This document shows positions 33,969 through 44,512 of a stretch of 64,000 nucleotides of DNA, in pieces; position 1 is the stretch's first letter, and every line of letters starts with the position of its first letter. Made by a program: the position numbers and the translations under genes. The notes below the pieces were generated by a model, which saw only the letters and a program-made list of their open reading frames with translations, did no database searches and was not told the DNA's origin. This stretch comes from Isoetes taiwanensis (taxonomy: Eukaryota; Streptophyta; Lycopodiopsida; Isoetales; Isoetaceae): contig JAJEKV010000011.1 of assembly GCA_021234155.1 (NCBI GenBank), positions 18,366,677 to 18,430,676 on the forward strand, read 5' to 3'.

Positions 33969-34598
33969 CTAAGCCTTAAGACTCACCCTAAATCCTGCGA
34001 ATATCCTAATATCAGTGTCAGATGCTCAAACCTCAGGCCGCAGACTGTGTACCCGGAATTGATGTCTCACATCTGTTTACTTCCCGCCAGTGCATCTATT
34101 CATGGTCACCTAGTCGCAGCCCAGCCGTGATTCGTGTGGTATGTCTCTACCTCTCCAGAGCCAGGTACCCTAAAATCCAGTAGCTGCATTTCTTGGAGTA
34201 AACTCGAAATTGCAAACCAGTATTCTTTATGGAACATGGTATTTTAGTTTGAGACTCAAATTTCGGCCAATGTTTCTACTATATAGGAAAGTTAGATAAA
34301 AACCCTATATTCTGCCTTTATCAATATGTTCATTAGATACCATAATTCCATTCTAGGTATATGTAAATAAACCCCATGGTCATATTGAGGTCTTCTAGGT
34401 CCACTTATATTATGTGTAGCAGCATTTAAACCTGATACATCACATTTAAACTTATCAATTAAATGACAAGCATTAAAAAAAAAAAAAAAAAAAAAAATTT
34501 GCCTCCCGCTTTATACTGTTTTGCGTACGCGAAAAAAGTTTCGCGTACGCGGTTTATAGGATTTCGCGTACGCGAAATTCAAATTTCAAATTCGTATG
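33969..34598. other. Intergenic with A-run and CGCGTACGCG palindromes
   Basis: A ~23-nt A-run ends near 34497. Then GCGTACGC-centred palindromes occur at 34521-34533, 34540-34552 and 34561-34578; the last, atttcgcgtacgcgaaat, is a perfect 18-mer. They sit directly beside the LTR of element C. Confidence 0.7.
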
Positions 34599-35117
34599 TG
34601 CCATGAACCTACGCGAAAATAAGGAAAATATGTGGAGAATACGCAAGAATTACGAAAGAAATACGCCAAGATCGGCAAAGAATCTGATATATGAATAGGA
34701 ATCAAGAATACAATGGCCCGAAGGCAAGCAAGAATACGAGACAGATGCTTAGAAGGCTCAAGACTGACGTTGAACCAGAATGGTTTGATAAGAAGGAGGT
34801 GCCTCCTTATATATCTAAGCCAACGGTCAGGATCGCGCCACTCCAATGGATGAGATCGCACCAAGTGTCGCGCATGCATTTAGGTTCTAGAATAATATAG
34901 AACCTCCTGGAGATAGTCCCACATATGAGGAAGACGTGAAGGAATGTCTCCAACAAATATTGGTAGTGTACTTGACAAGGGTGTGTGACTCGCAACTGGA
35001 AGGTTGCAAGTTCAAATCCTGTCTTGTGCAACTACCCTTTTGCATACATGTGACGACCATCTTTTGTACATCCGAGTATAATGTTCGTATGATACGAATA
35101 TTCGTATGGTCGTCACA
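34599..35117 (-). repeat. 3' LTR of element C
   Basis: 519 bp. Read on the minus strand it starts TGTGACGACCATACG and ends ttcatggca, so TG...CA is preserved. It has the same TATA-like tatataaggagg (near 34805-34815) as the LTRs of A and B and carries the best-preserved tRNA-like module, antisense. Confidence 0.88.
34962..35036 (+). other. 75-nt tRNA-like module inside the LTR (antisense to it)
   Basis: The ends ggtagt and actacc pair as an acceptor-like stem. The A-box position reads tacttgacaaggg with T8, A14, G18 and G19 in place. The B-box reads agttcaaatcc. Total length is 75 nt, as in a tRNA. The T stem has one mismatch and no 3' CCA-proximal discriminator is obvious, so a working tRNA is unlikely. 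Equivalents: 8347-8421 (A) and 62146-62219 (B), both minus. Confidence 0.6.
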
Positions 35118-35966
35118 CCATCCCCCTCCTATGACGGCGACGAGTCCTTGGAGCTGGTGCCGGAGTACTCAAACTTGGTTTATCCGAGTAACGGCGGTGA
35201 AACTTCGCAATTTTATCAGGAGCATTACTCAGATTCTCGGCAGGCTCCCAGGTTCTATCACTTGGCGAGTAATCGATAAAGTAATACAATCGACGACGAA
35301 GAAACTTGGAGTCCAGAATCTCTCGAACCTCGAACTCCTCACGATCATCAATTTCTACTGGTGGCGGCGGCGAAGGAATGCGATCTGGGAAAGTATTGGT
35401 TGTATAGGGCTCCAATAGAGAAACGTGAAATACTGGATGAAGCCGAACAGCTGGAGGGAGCTCGAGCCGGAATGTGCTGATCTGAGCCGTGATCCGGTAA
35501 GGACCAAGGCGACGATAGTCAAGCTTATTGCAGGGACGTGAGGTAGGGAGATCTCTACGAAGAAGCCAGACAAGGTCACCAACGTGAAACTTAGGAGCTT
35601 CCTGCCGATACAGATCAGCATAATGCCGATAGCGTTCCTGTGCTCGGTGAAGATGATGCTGAAGATCCGATTGAAGAGCCTGGAGTTTCTCAAGTCGAGA
35701 CTCGGCACTAGGATTGACGGAGTCACCACTAGCGATGCTAAGAGACCAACGAGGATGCTGACCAGAGTTTAGAAAGAACGGAGTCTGGCCAGTGGAAGCA
35801 TGTACTGAGTTATTATAGGCAAACTCAGCTAGTGGAAGATAATCGACCCAATCATCCTGCTGGTAACTGATAAAGCACCTTAAATATTGCTCCAGAGTCT
35901 GATTAGTGCGCTCTGCCTACCCATTACTTTCTGGATGATGACCAGATGTCAGTGAGCGGTCGATAT
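35118..35966 (-). pseudogene. Element C integrase C-terminus and chromodomain
   Basis: Minus-strand frames give the integrase C-terminal region (35729-35355) and a chromodomain (about 35290-35150: RRRLYYFIDYSPSDRTWEPA, then ENLSNAPDKIAKFH). Compared with element A, a short in-frame deletion removes the WEG part of the chromodomain aromatic cage, so binding would be lost. A stop-broken fragment. Confidence 0.8.
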
Positions 35967-36595
35967 GCACATGTCTACCTCTACAACCAAGCATGCAAGC
36001 CAAAACACAATGAAAGATTGAATTACTGTGTCTGTGAAGAAAGCTTAAAAACTAGATTGAAAATTTTACTCACCATTGTAAATGATCTTGCTAGCCTAAA
36101 ATGCTTGTAATACAGTTTTATAGAAGTTGAAGCTTGGCCATATGGGATAAAGCTTGGTTAAACTTGATCAGATTTGTACCAGTTACAACTGCCAAATCAC
36201 CTATATTATGAAAAAAAGCAAGTGCAAATATCATCAATAAGAAATGAAAGCAAGCAATCAGATTGAATTCGTCTAGAACTGTAAGGAAATCCGTTTACTC
36301 ACCATTTAAATGATCTGGCTAGTAGGAGATGCCTATAACACGATTTTTTAGAGGCTAATGAGATGCGAAATGGTACAAAATCGTATGGGCTCAAGCTTGG
36401 TTAAGCTTAGCCGGATTCTTGCCTATAGTTCTCGAATCACCTGTCCTAGAGTTGGATGCTTACGACTGGTAGTGGTGATTCAGACCTAATCGATTACAAC
36501 TGATAATAGTCAGAAGCACTACGGTGTGATCGTGCAAAGATGTTGCTGGATATGGCATCGATGGACTCTACAAGCAGTATGCAGGGACGCATAGG
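35967..36595. repeat. Two diverged tandem copies of a ~235-bp sequence, otherwise empty
   Basis: Copies at about 36011-36222 and 36246-36455 share, in order, actcaccatt-aaatgatct-gctag, aagcttggttaa-ctt, and aatcacct. The spacing and the partner order make chance unlikely. No coding frame. Confidence 0.5.
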
Positions 36596-36600
36596 TTTAG
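36596..36600. repeat. Left target-site duplication of element D
   Basis: tttag here and at 48706-48710 directly flank the LTR ends TG (36601) and CA (48705). Confidence 0.75.
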
Positions 36601-37189
36601 TGTTAGTCCTGTACGTGCTGGTACAGGACTATTCATGCATACGACGGACCAAGTCAAGGCCAAGGATCCACAGCCAGGCATAGGTCGGTCGTCAAAGGCC
36701 CAGCAGAAGACCAAGCAGACCACGCAGTCAAAGACCATGCCTACCGTCAAGAGGAGGCGCTCAGACAAGTGACGGCCCATCACCGCCTGCGTCAGCGTCA
36801 GCGTGATTTCAGGCATTTCAAGAGGCACCGCCAGCATTCCTGCAAATCAGGCCTCCTTCCAGGAGTCGGCACCGAAATCAGTCAGAGTGTCTATATTGGG
36901 CCAAAGGCCATTGTACTATATATATGAGTAGAGTTGGCACATGAGTTTTTAGATGAGTTTTGAGTCTTGTCTCACTTCAGCCTTCTCTCGATTGCGAGAG
37001 CTCATGTATCTTCATTGACATCAAGGAAGTTGTTCTCATTATTGTGATCTCACTGTTCTCTTTTTGGCTTTCTGTTCTTTTTTCTTGTTCTTTTTGCAAA
37101 TCCCGCGTGACATAGCTCCCCGGATTCTCCTGTTAGATCCAAGGGTCCTCACAGAGGGCTGTCTTGCAGGAGTTCCCGAACCCAGACCC
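36601..37189 (+). repeat. 5' LTR of element D
   Basis: Starts TGTTAG. A TATA-like actatatatatgag lies at 36914-36927. Compared with the 3' LTR the last ~11 bp (ccaaaca side) are missing and the sequence runs straight into gag-region coding without a recognisable primer-binding site. Near the start it carries cctgtac-gtgctg-gtacagg, a small hairpin absent from the 3' LTR. Confidence 0.85.
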
Positions 37190-39018
37190 TGTGTGTCGCC
37201 ATTGTTTACAACCTCAATCTCCACAACATACACCTGTTCAGCCCACGCCTCACTATTTCCAGACTCCTGAGAGCACCTATATCCATATCCCTTCAGGCCA
37301 CACCCCTCAGCCATCACAACCTTCTTCCCCTCCTGCTGGGATGGGCTACCATCAAGTGTCCTTTGGCCCTCCTCACGTTCACGAATTTCAGTCTTCTCCA
37401 TCTTTTCAGCATGCTCTTCCTGTTTATCAGACCACTGATCTCTAGCCTAATGAGGATGGCTCTCAAGACCCTTCCCCACCTGATGCTACTTTCTATGGAC
37501 CACCGGGTTTTTCAGTCCCACCCCCTTGCTCTCAGTCCCAGGCGGTTCCACCTCTCTATGCTTCTGCATATCCTCCATCAAATCCACCTGTCTATATATG
37601 CGCCTGTTCCGCCTTCATCTCCCACTCATAATTTGAAGCTGACTTATCCCACTTTTGGCAACACTAAAGGCAAACCTCTGGATCAGAGTGCTCAAGCCCA
37701 CATGGAGGAATTTGAAGCCTTGGCCATTCTGAATGGTCATGCACAGCCACAACTCAAATTTCATATCTTTTCGACCACGCTCAGAGGCGCCCCTCATCAG
37801 TGGTTAATGGCCAACAAAAGTCACTGGAAACAAAGTTGGCATGAAATGAAAATTGCCTTTCTGTCTCATTATGGCACCACGGACGATGATCAGTTACTCC
37901 TCAAGCAACTCAATGACCTTCAGCAAGAGCCCACGGAGTCAGCCAGGGATTTTGCGGACCGTCTAAACATTCTTGTCAGTAAACTCCAGGAGTACCCCAC
38001 GCAAAGCCAGATTCTTGTCTGGTTTCTGCAGGGCCTTCCTCCCGCCATTCGGCTCATGACAGAATACCTGCGTCCAAAGTCTCTGGAGCAGGCCATTGAA
38101 CTGGTCAATCACTCGGTCAATGTTTCTTCTCGAGGCGTTGCTCTCACGGAACTCCCTTTCATGCCGCCCGTCATGGTTCCACAAAATTCTGTTCAACCTC
38201 AGCAAACAAATCCACAACGCTCACAGATCTGGTGTAATATTTGTAAATATCAAGGCCATCTAGCAAATGAATGCAACTCCTCCAATGGACCTCCTCACTG
38301 TAAAAGGTGCAATATATGCAATCACGCCACGGAGGAATGCACTCGTTCTCATCCTACACCCTTCAGGAATAAAATGGTCTTCCAAGTCCAGACCACGCCT
38401 CAACAACAACAGTCATATCCGCCTCAGCAATATCAAACTCCACAACCGCAGCAGTATCAACAAACGCAGCAATCTCAGCAGCCACGGGGACAAGGCAACC
38501 GTCCTCCCTTTGATCCTTCAAAGGCTCAATGTTATCATTGTCATGAATGGGGTCACATCACCACAACGTGTCCTCAACTTCCTCAAGTTCAAGTCCAACT
38601 TCCGGGTTCAAATCAACCAGCTTCAGTACGTCTCACGGCTTATCAACTCTGGGTGGCCAACGGTAAACAGGGCCCTCGTCCTGTTTTGAGGAAGCCCCCT
38701 CGGCCGCCTCAACAACAGCGACCTCAGCAGGCAGCATCCACCTCCCATCCTATGGATCAGCAAGCCCAAGAGGAGATTTATCAGGCCCTGAACCCTCCCG
38801 TCCAGCAATCCAATTGGGTTGGTCTCGTCACTCGTCACACACAGGCTTCACGCCCTTTGACCATCATCCCTCACGACACGCAACCCGCCTTTGCTGTAGA
38901 AACAGTCCCTCGTGATGATGATAAAAAAGTTCACTTCGCGCCTGATCTTGACAAACTCATGCCTCACGTCATGCCTAAAGTGCGACAAAGTATTCTGAAA
39001 CTCATGCAGGCTGCGTAA
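37190..39018 (+). pseudogene. Element D gag with three zinc-knuckle-like motifs
   Basis: The first frame runs to 37445, then a shift leads into the long frame that ends at 39018. The Gag core spans about 37640-38110 (HMEEFEALAILNG, RGAPHQWLMANKSHWKQSW, FLQGLPPAIRLMTEYLRP). Cysteine motifs follow: CNICKYQGHLANEC, CKRCNICNHATEEC and CYHCHEWGHITTTC, separated by a Gln/Pro-rich stretch (38395-38500). Gag would form the particle and bind RNA. The frame is interrupted once at the start and stops at 39016-39018 before the protease, so it is called a pseudogene although most of it is open. Confidence 0.85.
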
Positions 39019-40309
39019 GGTCGCACACTGGCCAATGTTCATGCCACCACTCAAGCTCAGCAGCGTCAAGCAGCGCCGTCATCATCTACTGGCACACGCT
39101 CTCAACCGTATCCAAATATTGCTGATGAGGTAGAGCTTCTCAAGGCCGCTTCTTTACCACAGACTCCAGCTCCACTGGACCCTGCGGACCCCTTTTCACA
39201 TGTTCCTTTGGACCTTCAGGAAGAACTTGCCAAGATCAAGATTCCTTTGAGTCTGGCCACCATTTTGAAACTCTGTCCGGCTCTCAAAGGTCAGTTACCT
39301 CTTCCCACGGTTCTGGTTGGAGCTGTGGCAACCTCAACACCCACAGTGCACGCCACGGTGGGCAATCAGCACATCAATCATGTCCAAATTGATGGTGGTA
39401 GTGCCGTCAATCTTATTACTGATAAGCTCCGCAAGCAATTGGGCATCAAACAATTGTACCGTGCCCCTTATGACATCAAGTTGGCCAATGGCCATATCAC
39501 GCGCCCTCAAGGCGTCACTCCTCTTCTCCATATCCGCATTGGTGATCTCAAATTCCCCTTGGAATTTGGTGTTTGGAAAGCAGGAGAGGATCCTGGTGAC
39601 TATGAAATGCTGGTTGGCAGACCTTTTCTCCGACAGGCAAAGAGTATTCATTACTGGGCCACGGACCAACTTGTTATCACTGATGGACATCTCAATGCCA
39701 CCATGGATCTGGAAACTGGCAAATTGATCTCTGTAGAGAATGCAGAACCTTCCATCTCCGACACTGACTCTGAAGAAGCACAAAACTCATGTTCAAGCTC
39801 CTCTAGCGGGTCTCCCTCTCTCCTCCTACCCTGAGTATGCTGATACGCTGGATCAGGACCAGGCGGTGGCCGCTCTCTTGGACCCTTACCTGGCTTCCTG
39901 CAATCGCATTCAACGTCTTGATCATTTTTCAGACACCATCACTTCTTCAGAGACCGTTGATGTTCATGCCGTCATGAAGCAACCCTTGCTTGATGACACT
40001 CAGCAGCCTCTTTTCTTCACTACACAGAATGCTGCTCCTCCTGTCATGCTACAACCTCCTGCTCATCAGGTTCAGGACACAGAGGTTGTTCCTCATATTC
40101 AAACTCCAGCGGTGGAAATCGTGGACATTGGTAACAATCAACCGGTCCGCTTAGCTGCACATCTTCCTTCCACCTATAAAGCACGCGCTGTGACGCTGTT
40201 CAAGAAGTTCAAACATATTTTTGCTTGGAGCTATAAAGACCTTCGGGGTATCAAAAAAAAGTTGGGGGAACTCACCATTCCTACCAAACCTGATGCACGC
40301 CCCATCTAG
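39019..40309 (+). pseudogene. Element D aspartic protease and linker
   Basis: The frame 39208-39834 has the protease box VQIDGGSAVNLIT (about 39385-39420; D-G-G-S instead of D-T/S-G-A) and later MLVGRPFLRQ (39607-39636). A frame change near 39780 leads to 39740-40309, a linker ending in FKHIFAWSYKDL at the RT entry. A single TAG at 40307-40309 separates it from RT in the same frame. Confidence 0.8.
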
Positions 40310-41783
40310 CAACGACAGTACAGGCTCAACCCAAATTACCGTGACCGCGTCAAGGCCGAAATTGACAAACTCTTAGCTGCTGGTCTGATTTATGAGGTTA
40401 AACACTCTGAGTGGGTGAGCCCCATCGTCATTGCTCTCAAACACAATGGTAAGATCCGCATTTGCGTGGACTACAGAAAACTAAATCAAGCTACGGAGCG
40501 TGATCACTTTCCGCTTCCCTTCACTGACCAGGTTCTTGAAGAAGTTGCTGGTCATGAGATGTACTCTTTCATGGATGGTTTCTCAGGGTACAATCAAATC
40601 TCTATCAAGCAAGAAGATCAACTCAAAACTACATTCACCACCCCGTGGGGCACTTTTGCCTACAAGGTGGTCCCTTTTGGTTTGTCAAACTCTCCTTCCA
40701 CCTTTCAGCGCATCATGCTTTCCGTCTTTCACGACTTTATGAAGAATAAACCTTTTCTTCAGATCTTTCAAGATGATTTTTCAGCCTACAACTCCATGGA
40801 TGATCATTTGGAAAAATTGGAGCTTGTCTTTCAAAAAATGTGATCAATCTGGCATTAGTCTCAATCCCGAGAAGTGCACTTTTTGCGTCACCTCAGGTGT
40901 TCTGTTGGGTCATGTGGTCAGTAAAGAAGGCATCACCACCGATCCCGCTAAAATCAGTTGTGTACTGAAGGCTCAAGCACCATCTAATATCAAAGAGATA
41001 CGCTCTTTCCTGGGTAAGGTTAATTATTATTCCACCTTCATTCCTGGACTTGCAGCTATAGCTGACCCTATTCATAGACTCACGGGTGATGAATCCACTT
41101 GGGCTTGGAATCCCCAAGTGGAAGCTGCTTTTCAGAAGTTGAAGCTGTTACTTACTCAGGCCCCGATACTTGTTCCTCCTCAATGGGACAAGCCCTTCCA
41201 CGTTCATGTTGACGTCTCTGCCTTTGCAATTGGTGTTGTTCTCTCTCAGGCCTATGATGAAACCACGGATAAACCAATCCGCTATGCCAGCCGGAAACTC
41301 AATCCTGTTGAGCGCAACTACTCTGCCACAGAATGAGAAGCTTTGGGCTTAGTTTTCTGTGTCCAACGTTTCCGTCATTATTTGTTGGGCAGCCAGATTA
41401 AGTTCTTTGTTGATCATCAAGCTCTTCTTTATTTGATCAACAAAGCCACGCCCACGGGTAGAATTGCTCGTTGGGTCCTTCTTCTGCAAGAGTTCGCTCC
41501 CTTTGAAATTGTCCATAAGGCCGGCAAGTCTCATGTGGTGCCTGATTATCTTTCACGGATCCACACGGATGATCCCTCCACGGGTGTTTCCGACGCCTTT
41601 CCAGACGCTCAATTGTTCCTGGTCACGGCCACGCCCCATTGGTTTTACAACTTTCAGCAATATCTTCTCACTGGTGCTCTTCCTCCCGAAGATCCGACGC
41701 TCTCTCCAGACAAGCTTCGCTCTCATCACCGTCAATTTCTCAGAGAGGTCCGTGACTACACCATGGTTGCAGGCCATCTATAG
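40310..41783 (+). pseudogene. Element D reverse transcriptase / RNase H
   Basis: RT motifs: SPIVIALKHNGKIRICVDYR (40418-40477), MDGFSGYNQI (about 40572-40601), and a catalytic box FQDDFSAYN (about 40768-40794) where Y/F-x-D-D has a Gln at x. A one-base slip in the A-run near 40838 shifts the frame. RNase H shows HVDVSAFAIGVVLSQ and, after one stop (41334-41336), FVDHQALLYL. A stop at 41781-41783 precedes the integrase in the same frame. Low damage compared with element A. Confidence 0.85.
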
Positions 41784-42971
41784 AAACGCGGTAAAGACAT
41801 GGTCCTCCGTCGTTGTGTCCTCCCTCATGAGGTGCCCGATATTGTTCGACAGGCCCATGACGGGCTGGGTGGTGGTCATTTTAGTGGTGACGCCACGGCA
41901 CGCAAAATTCTTTTGGCAGGATATTTCTGGCCCACGCTTTTCAAAGATGCCCACGCTTACGCTCGCACCTGTGACGTCTGTCAGCGTGTGGGGAAGCCCA
42001 CGGCCCGTGACGCTCTTCCATTGACGCCGGTCACCACGCCACTTCCTTTCAGCAAATGGGGAATGGACTTTGTGGGGCCCATGGACCCATCGGCGCGTCA
42101 CACCCGTGCCCGCTACATTCTGGTCATCACGGATTGTGCTACCAAATGGGCGGAAGCTTGTGCACTTCCAGACAACACTGCTGCAAGTACTGCAAAGGTT
42201 CTCTACACGCACATCATCACGCGTTTTGGTTGTCCCACGGAACTTGTTAGTGATCGGGGCGTGCATTTTGTCAATCATACCATCAAGGAGCTGACGGATT
42301 ATCTTCACATACAACACAGGAAAAGTACACCTTACTATCCTCAAGGAAATGGCTTGGCTGAAAGTACCAACAAAACTCTTATCACTGTTCTCAAGAAAAT
42401 TTGTGACGCTTCTCGAACAGATTGGCAAGACAAGTTGCCTACTGTTCTTTGGGCTTACAACACCAGTTTCAAAATTGCTACTGGCCACACTCCTTTCAAA
42501 TTGGTCTATGGACAAGAAGCTCTCATGCCTTTTGAATATATTCTTCCGACTCTCCGTTTCCAACTTGCTACAGCACATAATCCACCTGCTGCACTCAAGG
42601 AACGGGTTTATCAATTGGAATGCTTGGATGAACTTAGGCGAGACGCTTACATTCGTGTTCTTCATGGACAACAGTTGCAGAAATCGTTGCATGACAAACG
42701 ACTTAAGACAAAAACATTCAAAGAAGGTGATTTGGTTCTTCTTTATGATTCTCGTTACAAAAATTTTCCGGGCAAGTTAAAGTTCAGATGGCTTGGTCCT
42801 TATCAAATTGTTCAAGTTGTTCAACCCAGTGTTTTCAAACTGGCAGAGTTAGATGGCACTCCATTACCTACTCTGGTTAATGGCTTTCGCCTTAAGCAAT
42901 TTCATACAGAAGCTACCGACATTTCTACAAAAGATGCACCACAAAATCCTGAAACCACAGATCGTGACTAA
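41784..42971 (+). CDS. Element D integrase, open frame
   Basis: About 390 codons open from 41799. HHCC zinc domain: HDGLGGGHF then CDVCQR (41858-41985). Catalytic core: GMDFVGPMD (about 42063), VSDRGVHF (42248-42271) and GLAESTNK (42352-42375) supply D, D and E. The C-terminal part has EGDLVLLYDSRYKNFPGKLK and FRWLGPYQIVQVV, the usual gypsy GPY motif, and no chromodomain. It is the best-preserved enzyme in the window, but an upstream stop means it would not be made as a Pol polyprotein. Confidence 0.9.
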   Translation, partial: KRGKDMVLRRCVLPHEVPDIVRQAHDGLGGGHFSGDATARKILLAGYFWPTLFKDAHAYARTCDVCQRVGKPTARDALPLTPVTTPLPFSKWGMDFVGPMDPSARHTRARYILVITDCATKWAEACALPDNTAASTAKVLYTHIITRFGCPTELVSDRGVHFVNHTIKELTDYLHIQHRKSTPYYPQGNGLAESTNKTLITVLKKICDASRTDWQDKLPTVLWAYNTSFKIATGHTPFKLVYGQEALMPFEYILPTLRFQLATAHNPPAALKERVYQLECLDELRRDAYIRVLHGQQLQKSLHDKRLKTKTFKEGDLVLLYDSRYKNFPGKLKFRWLGPYQIVQVVQPSVFKLAELDGTPLPTLVNGFRLKQFHTEATDISTKDAPQNPETTDRD

Positions 42972-43093
42972 AAGCGGCATATTTATATTACTAGAGGCAA
43001 ATTACAAAATGTGAGCATTGCCCACTTACTTCCGCTATGAGCAGAGCTCTATGGGCAGTGCCCTATTTACAAAATCCTAAGATTAAAACCCCT

Positions 43094-43411
43094 CTACTCC
43101 GGGTTGGGAGCAGAGGTGATGCAGAGGATGTGGTAGTAGTTCTGCTCCGGATCCCAGCGCAGATGAACCACCACCTCCATGGCGTTGGTCAGGGGGTCGG
43201 GATGTTCAGCCATCCCCTTGCACCAGCCATCCATCGCGATGCCACGGTTGTGGCATTTCCACAGGTCCAGACAGTTCATTTTGCAGGTTATCCATTCCTG
43301 GCAGTTGGTAGGCATGGTGCAATCCTCGTTCAATCCAGCCGCTGCCATACTCATACTCATGGTCGCCAAGGGTGTCTCAACATTGCCCACTGCTCGTCTT
43401 ATATAGCCCAA
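43094..43411 (-). CDS. Antisense cysteine-rich ORF in element D
   Basis: The minus-strand open frame has a probable start at 43360 (MSMSMAAAG). It is 88 codons long from there, with six cysteines spaced C-x5-C-x5-C-x3-C-x5-C-x10-C (CTMPTNC to DGWC), then a Glu/His/Tyr-containing tail ending SAPNPE. A TATA-like ctatataag (43406-43398) lies 38 bases upstream of that ATG, so a short transcript leader is possible. No signal peptide or known family is recognised. Antisense ORFs of this kind are known in plant Tat-lineage elements. Whether it is expressed cannot be told. Confidence 0.45.
   Translation of the reverse strand: MGYIRRAVGNVETPLATMSMSMAAAGLNEDCTMPTNCQEWITCKMNCLDLWKCHNRGIAMDGWCKGMAEHPDPLTNAMEVVVHLRWDPEQNYYHILCITSAPNPE
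43398..43406 (-). promoter_or_regulatory. TATA-like box for the antisense ORF
   Basis: ctatataag on the minus strand, with flanking GC-rich sequence. The core is nearly symmetric, so it could also serve the plus strand. Confidence 0.4.
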
Positions 43412-43970
43412 CCGACGGGATTCCTGTCGACGTGGACCAATCAGACCACTCGCCGACGTGGTTGCAATGCAAGGTTGTTTCTAATTTGGAATCTTTTCTC
43501 CTGCCGCATATCTAGCAATGGTACCTTCTGACACCTTCGTTTTAATGATATTCCCCTTCGAGTTGCCTGCATTAAATGCCATTCCTTCTTTTCATGCCCG
43601 TCGAACATTAAAATGTGTACCTTCGCCAGCTGTCACATCCGATCGTTCATTCACGTCTCATCTCCACCGTCCATTCCTTCTCCCTTAGCTGCTTGGGGAC
43701 TTAGCCAAATTTTTCTCTCTCAATCGGCCGCCCATCTGTTTGCCACACGGCATCATCAGCGGTTCTTTGTTTCCTTCTCATCACCCTTTTCGCCCAAACC
43801 CTTGTAAGCCCTAAACACCTTTTCGTCCATCTTCGTTTTCGTCTTCCGCTCTCCGCCCTCCGGCTTCTCAAGACAGTTCTTCCTGTTCCTCTCCGACGCT
43901 CTTCGACATGGCTACTGCAAATTTCCTCAACTCCAAAGCTTACGCTCCGCTTAAGGATCCGACTTTCTTT

Positions 43971-44512
43971 TAAGTGTGACAGCTATAGGGCACTTACCTT
44001 TTCGGCGAGAGCCCTGGTGCTTAGAAGTGGTGAAGTCGCGAACGCTCCGGCCGACTTCACAATTTATACCGTGGACCTCCACAAATCAGAAACAATTGCA
44101 AAGTAGTTCGTCACCTCACGATCGATCAACGACCGGAAGGCTATGCTGCCATGGTGATGGCGCCGCCATTTTTGGCATGGCCCACGATTTTAAAGGGTAT
44201 TCCGTATTCCTTTGCAAAAGAAACCTTCTTTATCTTGGGAACGCTACCCAGTTATAGATTATTAAAACCGGGTTGGTGTTGTTCGCTATCGAAGCCCGAC
44301 GTGCGTGGCCCCACTCACCAATATTGCCAGAGTCCCGCGACGCTTTTGTCCGGGTTTGCGGTGGGCAAGGTATCCAGATTATTCCATCGGGAACATCCAT
44401 ATCAATAAACCATTCTGTGAAGTGTTGTTACACCCGCGACCATCGCTCCACTCACCATATTGAGTTGGTACAAATCTTTGTTTTTAGACTTCTTCATGAT
44501 GGATGCATGGAA
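43971..44512. other. Inserted or rearranged DNA left of element E
   Basis: Separates the first part of the accessory ORF from element E. Short frames without known motifs; gtgtgacagctatagggc at the start could be an element end but has no matching partner that I can see. Confidence 0.35.

Larger units (their letters stand above)
34599..35966 (-). mobile_element. Element C: 3' fragment of an A-family chromovirus
   Basis: Minus-strand copy holding the end of pol plus the 3' LTR, truncated at 35966, which corresponds to about position 7405 of element A in the integrase core. The sequence beyond is unrelated. It keeps the whole LTR (34599-35117) but no 5' part. Confidence 0.88.

Noticed and set aside
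33562-33979. Open frames through the 19-bp array on both strands
   Set aside because: They arise because the repeat unit lacks stop codons; no start context, no family.
34962-35036. Functional tRNA gene
   Set aside because: T stem mismatched, anticodon arm unclear, and the same segment recurs at the same place in three LTRs of one family; treated as a tRNA-derived module.
41778-42692. Open frame of 304 codons on the minus strand
   Set aside because: It is antisense to the well-supported integrase of element D, and no part resembles a known protein; open by codon composition of the sense gene.
43037-43531. 165-codon plus frame opposite the antisense cysteine-rich ORF
   Set aside because: Composition looks less protein-like than the minus strand (runs of His/Thr/Arg, no motif), and it starts right after the integrase stop; the minus frame with its TATA-like box explains the openness better, though neither is proven.
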